Positions 37,898 through 49,711 of a DNA stretch of 64,000 bases are shown here, piece after piece. The notes under the pieces are model-generated. The model did no database searches, had not been told where the DNA came from, and saw only the letters and a program-made list of their open reading frames with translations. Source of the DNA: Paulownia fortunei (taxonomy: Eukaryota > Streptophyta > Magnoliopsida > Lamiales > Paulowniaceae); contig CM033111.1 of the NCBI GenBank assembly GCA_019321725.1, forward strand, positions 1,798,001 through 1,862,000, written 5' to 3'. Numbering within the stretch: position 1 is the stretch's first letter; each line of letters opens with the position of its first letter. The translations under genes and the position numbers were made by a program.

Positions 37898-38131
37898 TGT
37901 AGTCAATGGACGACAGGCAAACATTTCTGCAACGCCGTCAATTACAAAACCTTGAACTTGAAAAATAATTCCTTTGTATAGCTAGTATAAGGGACTGGAA
38001 AAGTAGAATCTCTTTCTTGACTAGTACAGTTTTAGTAGTGAGATTTCAATATCCCAACACATCTTCCTTTGCATTCTCAACTGACTGAACAACCTGAAGA
38101 TGAATGGATACATTTATACAATATGTGGACA

Positions 38132-39754
38132 TCATTTGTGTGATCTGGAGTTCCAAATTTCCCAATCCTCCTCGACATAATTTTGCGCCCACAATAATGA
38201 AGCTCGAGCAGCTAAGGGTGCTCCAGGAAGATTTTTCTCCTTGAGTGCCACCATCATATCTGTAAAAGGCTCAATCAATAATGTTCCAGGTCCTCCATAA
38301 TCTTTATGTAGGAAGTCACAGAATATCTGATACCACAATACAAAGTGTTAAAATAGGTTAACTTCCCACAAATAATGGTTCCAACTATTTTATCTATCAA
38401 GTTAAAAGCACCGAGCAGATGGGTATTTTTCCAGCAGGATGCGAGCACAGAAAAAGTCAAATATAACAAGCTGTTTCAATAGTTGTTTCTCTGTTATAAG
38501 AAGACATTCTTTTTAGAGCACACGGATGAATTCTTTTCTGCTTAAGAACAGTTGAGATATTTGATGACAAAAACCAGTATTTTGCTATATCCGGCAATCT
38601 GCAACATGGAATACAAGTGATAATATGATAATTAGACCAAGCAAGCATAGAAGAGAAGACCATGATTCATGTAGCATGCTTCTATGTGTGTGAAGGCTTG
38701 TGCATACTAGCAAAACCTTCTGTTTGACGGAACCCGAAAGAGGACAACCAGAATTTCCAAAATCCAAGGGAGCTGAAGTAAACATCAAAAATATATAACC
38801 ACATGCCTTAACTACAAAAGCTTGATACGAAATAAGCCTTTTTCTTCACAGATCAATCATGTATATGATAACACAATAATACCAGCTTATTAAGGACTAA
38901 GATACATCCTCCCTTATTTCACAGTATCATCAAACTCAGACGGGTTCAAAAAAATTCAAACACTAACAGATTACATGCCTCTGAGCAGATGCACCAATTT
39001 GTGCTAAACTAACCAAAATAATGAGAACATTTTATCTAAAGCATCAATATGATGGAGAACGAAGCTATCATGCAAGAGGTAAAATCCAAGAAAACAAAAC
39101 CAGGAGCCATAATACTATCAAGTAGCCATAATACTATCAAGTAGCCAATTGTAGCGACATTAACATTGGAACAGAAATTTCTTCCAGGAATTTATAACTA
39201 CAGCTTAACCCAAAATTTCATAGTAAAAACTAATGAGAAATTAAAAATCATTAATCATCCAATGGAGAAATTCAAAATTCATACCTAAATTCAATAGTAA
39301 GTAAGATAACCCACAAATAGTTAATCAAAAAACCCACAGAACTTACCTCTGCACAGAGACCGACAACCGTTTGAAGATCATCTCCAAAGGTGTCTTTTTC
39401 CTTTGAAAGTTTCTTCAGCAATTCAGCTTTAAACTTCTGGGTCTCCTACATATTTTTCAAAGCAGCACACAATCATTAAAAAAAATAGTTATCATTTCAA
39501 AAAATTCCAATCTTTAAGAAAAAGAAAATCACATTTTGACTTACAGCTGCTGCAAATTCAGGGATAGGGTCAGGATAGACGTACTTCTGAGATGGGACTG
39601 CTTTTGGAGGTCTTGAAAAAGTTTTTGCGGTGAAAAAGAGAGGAGGCGTGCGCAGGATAAGGGAGGCGGTGCGCAGGACAGCTCCATTGGAGATTGGGTT
39701 TTTGGCGGGAATCGCCATGGGTGGGCGGAGGATGGGGTTGCAGAATGAAGCCAT
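38132..39754 (-). CDS. PRIN2: PRIN2-like (PLASTID REDOX INSENSITIVE 2) plastid protein
   Basis: Three exons (39754-39545, 39445-39347, 38326-38132, GT-AG) encode 167 aa. The first ~50 residues are rich in Ser, Arg, Ala and Pro with few acids, like a chloroplast transit peptide. The mature part starts near QKYVYPDPIPEFA and continues ETQKFKAELLKKLSKEKDTF, DLQTVVGLCAE, then DYGGPGTLLIEPFTDMMVAL and LPGAPLAARASLLWAQNYVE, ending in WEIWNSRSHK. This pattern fits PRIN2, a small nucleoid protein linked to the plastid-encoded RNA polymerase and reported to be redox-regulated through cysteine. Two close Cys (101 and 106) are visible, on either side of intron 2. I identify it from memory of the family, not from a search. 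A short unnamed relative of PRIN2 is the alternative. Confidence 0.8.
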
Positions 39755-40384
39755 TTGGTGGCTAATGGACGCCGTAACGCCGGGACCTGGTGGATTTTTT
39801 TAATGGACCACCTGCTAGTTGGGCTGGGCCCCATTTAGAAGATCCATAATTTCATTAAATCATTGGGCCAATCAGACTATTAAGTTCTGTAGTCAGTCCT
39901 CATCTCACTCAGATGTCAGGCCATTAATATTATAACACTCAAAAAAAATTGTCAATAAAAAGTGGGCTGAACTCACAGAAATTAACCCAAAAGCGACTAA
40001 TTGGTTGGGTCTACAAGCTCTTCTAAGGCCCTTTTGAATCAAGAGATCTTGGGCTATTGTAATTTATTATGGATTTGGGTCAAGATCTTGACAAACCCAA
40101 GGCAAGCATCATGGTTGTAGCCCAAACAACATAACTTATATTCAGTCAATTTTCTTCACGACCCATAATCAAACATTAATCACTAAATTAAGAATAAATT
40201 AAACAAGTTCTCCAATGCAAACTTTACTATTTGGAGAAAAGAAATGGAAAAAAATGGCTAACAAAATTCTATAAGGAACACATACTGATAATTAATACAA
40301 ACTGATATGTATAGTATTTCTTGATGTAGCCAAAGAACCAACAAGGATAAACAAAAACCTGCATTGGAATACGCTTCAATGCAA

Positions 40385-40415
40385 TACATACATACATACA
40401 TACATACATACATAC

Positions 40416-40459
<44 letters not shown>
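40385..40459. repeat. (CATA)n-(TA)n compound microsatellite
   Basis: About nine CATA units are followed directly by about twenty TA units, with no coding context. Confidence 0.95.
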
Positions 40460-40461
<2 letters not shown>

Positions 40462-43400
40462 ATTAATGATGGGGAAGATATAAATGTATACGTATATGCA
40501 TTTGTATGTCTAGTGTTGCACTTCTACTAAATGCAAGGCATGGAATTCTCATGAACTATGATTTTGGATTTTAGTGAGAATTTTTATTTTATTTTTTAAT
40601 AAAAATTTAAAAATAAAACATATTATTATATCATTTGGCGTGTCCAAAACTTTTTCTTCAATGTTTTTTCTCAATAAAGTTCAAGATAGAAACACAACCT
40701 ATATTCAAGGAATTCTCCATCTACTTTCCTAATCTTCTTTTCCGCCTTTTTTGATTACTTAACTCTTTTTATTGATGTGATCAACTTATCAAGCTTTCGG
40801 CGAAATAGCAATCTCTCGTGCCAATTCTCACTTTTATTTTATATTTTACCCTTTCTACATTTAAAAAATGCAGATATCTATCACTGTCTAAAAGTTTTTA
40901 CATTTCTGTCAATCTGCTAAGCCCTATATCCACAACATTCACAGTATAAAATCTCACAAGCAGACAAGTTTTTGCTACAAATCAGCCCCAAAAGTTTTCC
41001 CTATTTGCTTTTTTTCTGATTAAGACAGGGAAAATAATGTAGATCATGTGTAATGATCAAACAGTATATGCTAGCAATAGTTTTATGGATGATTGTAGAG
41101 ATGACCCTTTTGTCTCCACTCTTTTGGAAAAAATGGAGGTCCAGGCACTGTCACAAAGCAATAAAGAAAAGAAAAAAAACATGGCATTTCCACGCTCCCC
41201 TCCATTTATAGCCCTCTTGCCTTTGCCATTCTCTTTTTTCAACTACTTTTCATGGTTGCAAATTGGCATCCAAAGAGAAAATTTTGAGTTGGAAAGAGGG
41301 TTAAATATATATATATATATAGTGGCCTCCCTCTTTCATCTATGACACATTTTTTAAAATCCCTTTTTATGTTCAAATCACATGTTATAAAGTTTCACGT
41401 GTAATTAAATTTATAATGAGGCTTAACTCAAGTGATAAAAGTTAAATATTTTAGTATTTTACAATTATGAAGTCTTGGGTATAAGTCTGACCAGTGTATG
41501 CATTTGTTTAATGAGTAATAGTAATTGCATATTAGTTTCTTTTTTACTTGAATTGGGTTCCATTAAATAGTTTTTTTTTTTTTTATCAAAGTTAGTGTTT
41601 AATTATTTATATAAATTCTCTTGGGATATGTGATATAAATTTTATTTCTTATTTTCGTGATCATTTCACTCAAAAACAATGAAACTTTGATCCTCATTCT
41701 TTCTTGGAACAATTTTAATTAATTGTCATGTATTGAAAAAACGAAATAGGAAAATGTGAAATTAAATCTGTTTGTTTGCATCTGGCGACTGTTTTCTATG
41801 ATAATAACTACTTAGGATTGATATCCTGTCTGAATGCAAATCATCAATGACTTATTTTAACTTTCATGATAAAATGATAGCCTCTAAAGGCAATTGATCT
41901 GCACTTCTCTTTCACTTTACCAACTTCCCTTGAAAATCATCAAAGTACTGTAGTAGATAATCTTTAGATATTTAATCTAAATTATCCATTAAATCCGAAA
42001 ATCAATATTAATTTTGAAGACACTTAAATGGCCCGTAAAAAACTCATCATTATATTTCTTTCAGTTATTCTCGAATCACGAGCAACCCCCACCTCCTGTT
42101 TTTTTCTTTTTTCATTTTTTTGACATTTTGACTAGAAAACAATTAGGCCAGGCTAGAACATTGAATTTTTTTAGTAAGACAAAAAATATATAGATTTGGT
42201 ATAACATCGTTGACACGAAAAAAGAAAAAAAAATTACATATTTCGGTTTGTTTTATCTTATTTTTTTCCTCCAAAATTGAGCATGAAATGGGGACAACAA
42301 AAGGTGCATGCACCTATGGGAAAATTAATGAAAGTGTTGCTGTCTTGCATTCAGCATAAAATCTCAGCTATATGATTATATCTGCAAACTGTGAGAATCA
42401 TTCCAACTTTTGAATTCTTTTAGCTAGTCCAGGGTCCAATTACTACTCTTTTTTGGTTTTTACAACACATAAAATAAGGATCAAAAGCTGAGTTTTAGGG
42501 TCCTTTTTTTTTTTTTTTGTGGTTTTATCTTTGTCACATGGCCAATTAAAGTTGTGAATTTCTGCTAAAGAGAGTGACTGTAGAACGCTCCCCTATACCC
42601 CTCCAGGCTCCAACCCCTAAGCTTCATCAAGAGAGAAAAGTTCTTTTGGCTTTTTGGGGAGAGTACTTGGGAATCTCTTTAAGGAATGGTATTCTTTTTT
42701 CATATAAAGGAAGAATGTTAGGAGGGTGATCTCTTTCTTGTTCTTATGTAATAAAATCTTGGCTATTCTGTCACACTTCTCTTTCCTTAATTTTTTTTTT
42801 AATGTTATAGAAACTTTATGGTACTCTGTTAGCAAACATTATACTTGTATCTTAAATTCCATACCAATTCGAACATTTTTTTTTTTTTTTGAGAGAATTA
42901 AAAATCCGTCACACAAGTACACAGCTGTGAAGTATGTACATGATCACATTTTGACTAAGAAATAGCAATTAGATTTATGACCTAAGATATTTATCACCAT
43001 GGTGGGAGGAAGTTTCAGTATACCTAGCAGCTATTAATGATTGAACTGTATATGAGTAGCAAGAACACGCAACTGATCAACCATCTATAGTGATCAGACT
43101 TTTCCCCATGTCACTAATAAAAGGGGCATCTTAGTGGATATCTATTGTTGGCAAAAATCCCAATTTTTTTTTTTTTTTTCTGAATTTACCTTAGTTTTTA
43201 CATCTTATGACCATTGCATCGCGTCATTTAGTACCCATATCCTTGTACCTACAGCCACACCTTCTCAATTTTCCAAGGTTTCCAAATTCTTTGTAATTTA
43301 AAAGCAATATCAAAACTAAAAGTATTCTTGAGTAATGCTGATTACCTAAACCAATGTACTAAGATCTATTTAATTTGAATTAATGTCACAGGATCATTAG

Positions 43401-44721
43401 GATTACAGAATGATGATCAGATAAATGTATAAAATATACGTGAATTTACACAGTTCGTGAGTTAAATGTTATAAGATATACATGTACACCGAAAGCAATT
43501 TTATGAGTTAACTAGATACATATACGTTGGGATAGAAATTGAATTTGGTGCAAATAACTACAATCAACATGAAACTTTGATTTTATTTTTTTATTTTTCA
43601 AAATCTTTTTGGGACAGAACCATTCCAAAACCTGAGATGTAAACTAATAACCTCAATATACATAGTCAAGGTTCCTGTTTTGTTTTTTTCAAAGTTAAAA
43701 AGCAGACACTAAGAGATGCCAGTCCGAGCAGGAAATCTGAAAACCGTACCAAAGAAAATTTGTCACAACCTAGTTAGTTTTTCTTGAAAGTGGACCACCC
43801 AAACCAGCTGTTTGATGTCCAAGATACACATGAAGATGATTGAGTAATTCCCACTGTTTCGTACTTAGTACCCAGTGGTTTGTTAGGATATGTTTAGATA
43901 GCAGGGGTTCTGAAATAGTACTGTCTGGAATGCAATCCCAATCCCAGTTTAGCTTTTAGTTTTTACAGACTATATTTAAAAGGGCATGAACCTTGTTTTT
44001 TAAACTAAAACGGACAAATTTTATGTCGGGGAACTGGAATTACGAACAACTTCCTTTGCTGGCCGCCTTTTAATAGGTATGTATGTATTGCTTTGTAATA
44101 AAAGTGAAGTGTTAATATATATATATATATATGATTAGTTTCCTGTTCTAATTGATTAAGTTAAATCTAAAAGCAAGAAAGTGCCACAAAATTTAATTTT
44201 TCCTAATTAAACACGAAAATACTCTCAACCATTTTTTTTATATCTTAGGTCGAATCCTTTCCATCAGAGCTTCCAGACATATGCCTATGTCTTTCAACTT
44301 CCTATAATGGAATATGCAGATCAAAGAAATGCATATAATGTCCCAAATTGAACTTAAGAAGAATTTTTTGAGTATAATATTTTCCAAAGAGATGAATAAA
44401 CACTAGTAACTATTCTGTGAATGCATGTTTTGGACAAAGAAATTTTATGTTCTACTCTAAGTCGTGTACATTCTAAAAAACAGATCTAGTTGTACAGTAC
44501 CGATCATACAGCACAAATTCGTTATGCGTGTTTGCATACCATAATTGAGGGAGATATGCTACGGTTCAAAATGCACACAATAATGCAACTGTGTAGTAAA
44601 TGTTTGGCAGTTGCAGGAAGGTGACCCTATAGCTCATGCATTGGTCCAATAATTCATAAGTTTAGTACGTGAACGGACCAAACAGTACTAATTATGGAGA
44701 CTTAGAACGTTAGGTTTTGGT

Positions 44722-44739
44722 GGGGGGGGGGGGGGGGGG
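44722..44739. repeat. Poly(G) run of 18
   Basis: An uninterrupted run of 18 G, very unusual in such AT-rich DNA. A second run of 14 G lies at 52262-52275. Lengths of such runs are often unreliable in assemblies. Confidence 0.9.
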
Positions 44740-45332
44740 TAGAAGGGTAGAGGAGGAGGCATAAGTGTCTGAAATCTAGGGGAGACGAGACAGCAGATGG
44801 GTCAGGTTACGAGAAGGGCACTGGTTAAGGAGTCATGGTCACTGATTGAATCAGTGTTTTATTGCTTGAGGGACCAACTCCTAGTCCCGTCATCGGCAAT
44901 GAGCCATTGCTTCACAAACTTTCCACCTTTCTTTTTAAAAGTTTTTTATACTCAGTAATAAAACAAATGGCAAGGCTACAAAATCTTCATTGTCAATCAC
45001 ATGCATTGTACAGACCCTGGATATATGGGGTCGGGCACAGTAGAAATTTAATGTCTGATTTTATTACACCCAAATAGAACACCAATTAGAAAAAAAAAAA
45101 AAAGGAAAATATCTGAAGGCCCCAAAGACCTTCGTACATAGTTAGGCCAATTTTTGGCCATACAAGAAAGAGACTTTTCTGTCCTTTGAAACAAAAACCA
45201 AAAATTAAAAATTAAATAAAAAAGAATTGTACCACGTCTGTCCATCACACGGGCGCGTACAAGCAACACTCACATTATAAGTAAAACAATCAAGTCCAGT
45301 ATATGGTTAGGACAAGAAAAAATAAAGGGGCA

Positions 45333-45367
45333 TTTCCCGCCAAAAAAAGCACACACAGGCACACGTG
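45333..45367. promoter_or_regulatory. Canonical E2F site next to a G-box
   Basis: On the minus strand positions 45344-45333 read TTTGGCGGGAAA, the full palindromic E2F/DP consensus. A CACGTG G-box lies at 45362-45367. Both are about 0.6 kb beyond the 3' end of the minus-strand cyclin D1 gene. No plus-strand gene starting here could be confirmed. Confidence 0.55.
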
Positions 45368-46000
45368 TACAACACACTATATGCGCTTATACACATCACT
45401 CAAAATCCAAAAAAAGTCTTCCTGGAGCCACGAACCTTATTATTCTCCCTCTGTTCTCTTTTCTTCACTTCTCCATCTGTAAATGGGAGCTTGCAGTGCA
45501 AAAATGATAGCCTATGTGAGGAGCTTGACTCTAATTTCATTGACAGCTCAAACTTCAAAGATCCAATCTCAAAGTTTGCCAACTCTATTGATTTTCACAT
45601 CCCTTTTTGGTCCCACCATTCCCTTCCCTTTATTCAATAATCAATGTTACAATTGAATTCAATCACTCTCCACTTCATTCATACTCCATGACTCCACTAA
45701 GTAATAAACATTTTTTCTTCTCACTTTCTCACACCAAAATAGGAGTAATAATATGTACCAAAGCCCCTTCCCTAGGGAATCTGCAAAGCCATTCATGGAT
45801 GCCAATGCCGATCGACCAAGAAAGGGTTATAATTAAATCTCCCAAACTATTCAAACTTTTTTGTACATACTTATTACCATTACTTATCTACATCACTCAT
45901 CATGTCAATTTTTATCTCATATCCCTCTGAGAAAAAATATTGAGGATTCTAGACGACTATGGCCCACCATTTTCTTTTGGTTGTTTAATTATTGACCCTC

Positions 46001-48715
46001 TTAATCAAAGCTCCCTTTCTCATCATCTGCCCACGAGTTGTTATTTAATTTCCTTCTCTTATAAGATGAGGATGACGACGAAGAGGATGATGAATCACTC
46101 GAGGTAATACTTGCCCGAGACATGACTCGGAGCTGCGGTAAAACCTTCGGTTGCTTCTTGGGCCTAATACTGAACGTGATTTGTCGAATCAATTGGTGGC
46201 AACTCATAATTTCATCCTGCAAAATAATGGATTTTCTATCCAAGTTGGAAAATATTTCTTGTTTAACATATGCATAACCTGAATTATGATTTTTTTTTCC
46301 TTACTTTGTGGAGTCCATCACACCATGACTCAGCATGTTGAGCAGTAATGAAAGAGAATTTTGGCAGATCATTTGCTGCACAAAGTAATGTTGCAGTTGC
46401 AACGCAGGATGGCCTATACTCAAAGAAGCTGGTCTCTGTTGATATAAAAAAATAAAGAATTTCAAGTCAAAATTTCGTTTTCGATTTCTTTATATACCTA
46501 AATTATAAAATAACTGATGTAGGATAAGTATTAAACGCATGCATGAAACATATACATACACACTCATATAAATATATATGTATATGTACGTTTATAAGAA
46601 TGATATATTCTTCTTTATAGTACCTTGAATTGTTGAGAGAATAATTTCTTTTGCCCTTGTTGTGAGGAACTCGGTATAAGTTCCAGTTGGGTCAATCTTG
46701 AGTGCGAAAAAGCCGAGATAGCAAAATGGCGAAATGGATCGAAGTCTCCAATCTAAGACCCTTAGAACAAGAAGTTCCATTCTTTGGATGGTTCTTGGTT
46801 CAAAAATAAATTTTGCACCTTCAACCTTATAATTAAAGAGAATTTCCATTAAAAACTATAATATATTTTCAAGCGACCCTCTTTACTAAATCAATATTAT
46901 CAAATTAGAAAATACCTGAAGATCCAAAAGAGAAGGAACCAGAGATTCCTCCATCTTAGCAGCTAATGACAAGCATGCAACGGACAGTAGTTGCAGTGGC
47001 CATCCATTCATTTTCTGCAATAATTTTAAGACGTGTGAGAAAGAATCTTAAATCTGATTGACAAATATATATATATATATATATATAGTAACAAATAATG
47101 ATACCCAATGGAATGCATTCCGAGGTTGTTAAAGACCAAACGAGACAAATGGACCTTCCTAACATCTACTTTTAGAGAAGATAATGTTGCTAATACAAAT
47201 TATTTACAAGCATGCTTAGAATCTATTAAAAATCATGCTAATAGTTCTTTTCGTCATCATTCACATACTTCACTATTCTAGCACATAAATATCATAGACT
47301 ATTAATATAAGGAAAAGGGTTTCAATAAACAATTTCTTCGCCAAGTCATTTCAATAATTGGATTAGTTGTAAGTTTATGTCAATTCAATAATGTATGAAG
47401 CTGAAATAAACACAAGTCTCCAGCTTATTTGCCTTTAATTCATGGAACCAGCCTTTATTATTACATGTATTCCATTTGTGTGACACCTTTACTCAATAAC
47501 ACCAAATATTACATTATATTTAATGAACTTTAAGTGGGTAGACAAAAAAATATAGGCACATAGAATTAAACACAAAGACACAGATGATAAAGTTTGTCAT
47601 TAACAATAGTATCTATCACTATTTATTGTGTTACCAATTAAAGTGAACGTCTATAAATGGACTTTTTATAGGTTAAAAAGATCGCAATTTAACAACTTTT
47701 ACAGTTCAAGCTTAATCTTAATTCACAAGATAAACATCCACTAATTAAAGGTCCTTTTCAATTGTTTTTAAAAGTCAATATATGCTTAATTAACGAAAAT
47801 GATTTCGAAATGACCAAAGGGGTAAAAGGTGTGCAATATAATCAACATAAGATACTTTCTTTGTCCATATTAAATGGCTTGATCTGACATTAAGTAAAAT
47901 ATCCAATAGTATTATTTATTTAAGAAAAATTAAGAAATTAACCATTTTTCTTTTTTGACCTTTTAACCACGGAGGAGTTAAGAAAATAAGATAAAAACAC
48001 GGGTGACATGTAACGCTGTACTTGACGGTGACGGAAGTCTTACCGGCAAGTGATGGGAGAAAAGAAAACGATCAAAGTAGTTGACGGAGAGATACGCCGT
48101 TAATGGCTGAAAACCGTAATATCGTTGCACCTGCACAAAAAAAAAGAATTAGTCAACTGTCCCGGAAGCATAAACTGCGCCTTTAAGTCTATAATACGCC
48201 ATAAATCACTGTTTCATCGCCGTCTACGATTCAACTCCGCCGAGTCCATCAAAATCTCGTTCCTGTAGCTGCCGGCGCATACTAAAAATATCATACTAAA
48301 GTGCGCAAGTATATGATATCTGAAGTAATTCTAACTTGCCCAAGGCGTCATTTAAGATTTGATGAACAATATCTTTTCGGAGTTTATTGAAGGTGAAGTT
48401 AGCCACCCGGCGCATGACAGAGAACACAGGAATCATGAACCGGAATCTGGAAAAAAAGGAATATACCTTGAGAATCCATGCAACAGATTCCGCTCTAACA
48501 GACGCATCAATCGACTGATGATTGGAACGAGAACTAATTCGGGCTAGATCTTTCTCGTCTTCTAAGAGTCCGGCGATGGATTCCTCGAAGTCCGGCGGCC
48601 GAGATTCAACGTCCGATGAATATTCGGGCAAGTAATCTCCGCCGCCGGAGAAGATAATATTGGAGGCCTCGCCGCAGAGAAGGTCGGAGAAGCAGTCGGA
48701 GCACGAATATGACAT
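46001..48715 (-). CDS. CYCD1: Cyclin D1 (CYCD1;1-like)
   Basis: Six exons are 48715-48467, 48130-48044, 47014-46916, 46825-46624, 46435-46305 and 46216-46001, all GT-AG, giving 984 bp and 327 aa. The retinoblastoma-binding LxCxE is LLCGE at residues 12-16. The cyclin box starts near ESVAWILKVQRYYGF and holds YLSVNYFDRFL, WPLQLLSVACLSLAAKMEE and LLDLQVEGAKFIFEPRTIQR, with MELLVLRVLDWRLRSISPF opening the C-terminal fold. FFEYRPSCVATATLLCAAND lies in exon 5. The protein activates CDKA at G1/S and frees E2F from retinoblastoma protein. Six exons, the length (Arabidopsis CYCD1;1 is about 339 aa) and the LxCxE at about residue 12 support D1. The tail has a run of ten Ser, then KRRKL, a possible nuclear signal. 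Confidence 0.93.
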
Positions 48716-49315
48716 GGCGAATTTGACCGCCGACGGTCACTCGTCATTCTCTTCTGATCATTTTTTAATGGAATTTTGGCTTCGAGTATCGCCGGAGATT
48801 GGTCGGAATATACGCCGGAAAACGTGGGGTGAAGAGAGAGTGTGCGAGAGAGAGTGGGGACTGTAGGTCTTGTTCGGTTTAGGTTCACTTCTCTACATGT
48901 TTGCTTTGGATATATAAATAGCTAACATAAGCCTAATTTTGTTTTTTGCTTTTGTTTATGATTTTCCATGTTCTTCATATTTATTTTTATGCGCTCAAAT
49001 ATCTGGAAAATATTTTGGAAAATTTTCAAGCATTTTCAATAACATAATTACGAAAAACATTTAGCGAAACTAATTAATTTTATGTAAGAACCAAACACTA
49101 TTATATACAAATTAGAGTAGTTGCTACTACTTTATTTCGAGATTCATAAATAGGTAGGATTCCACACAAAATCGCGTATAGCTTTTTCAATAAAGAAAAA
49201 ATTGTTTGAAATTAAGTCAAGTTAATTAATCTTGAAAGAGTGCTTAATGACCTATGCCAAAGCATATGCATACCAATTTATAAGTTAGTTATGTAGTTAT
49301 GTTTAAGCAACTTAA

Positions 49316-49711
49316 GTTGATGTTTCGCTAACTTTATTTAAAATATTTTATTAACTCCTATATCTTATAAAATATTTTTAAAATTTATAATATGTTAGAT
49401 TTTATTTTAAAAATAAGTTGTTGAAGTGTTTGAATAAAATAATATCGTATAGTTTTTAAAATGTTAATAATGATAATTTTGTAATTAAAATTATCAAAAT
49501 TAAATGAGTTTATTAAAATAAGATATTAATTTGAAAATAAATTGGAGTGGATGTACTTTTTTTTAGCAAGTTATAAGTTATTAAATAACTATTTTTTTAA
49601 TTTTATAAGTTTTTTTAGAAAAAAATTATCAAACACTTATGAAAAGCTTATAAGCTCTTAAACAGCTTATAAGATATTTTGAAAAGTTTATAAATTTAGT
49701 CAAACACCCTC
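49316..49711. mobile_element. Degraded hAT-type MITE, same family as 18287-18588
   Basis: The right end, reverse-complemented, reads GAGGGTGTTTGACTAAATTT followed by more TTATAAG-type sequence. The left end, ATGTTTCGCTAACTTTATTT, is a decayed match to it. No clear target duplication remains, so the left boundary is approximate. Confidence 0.5.

Larger units (their letters stand above)
39755..46000. other. Intergenic, AT-rich, no gene supported
   Basis: 6.2 kb between PRIN2 and CYCD1. It contains the PRIN2 promoter at the left, a (CATA)n-(TA)n microsatellite at 40385-40459, an 18-G run at 44722-44739, (AT)n near 44116, and an E2F site next to a G-box at 45333-45367. Frames at 41046-41345 and 42617-42965 are not supported. 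A frame at about 45400-45640 lacks an ATG and is discussed under findings. Confidence 0.6.

Noticed and set aside
41415..41510. tRNA-derived SINE-like stretch (GGCTTAACTCAAGTGATAAAA, then GTCTTGGGTATAAGTCTGACC)
   Set aside because: The A and B boxes are degenerate and no target duplication or tail could be defined.
45365..45640. 91-codon plus-strand frame beside the E2F site
   Set aside because: It has no ATG in frame (opens at GTG) and no recognisable family; kept only as a finding about the regulatory motif.
48911..48920. TATATAAATA upstream of cyclin D1
   Set aside because: It reads as a TATA box on the plus strand, away from the minus-strand cyclin gene, and no plus-strand gene follows.
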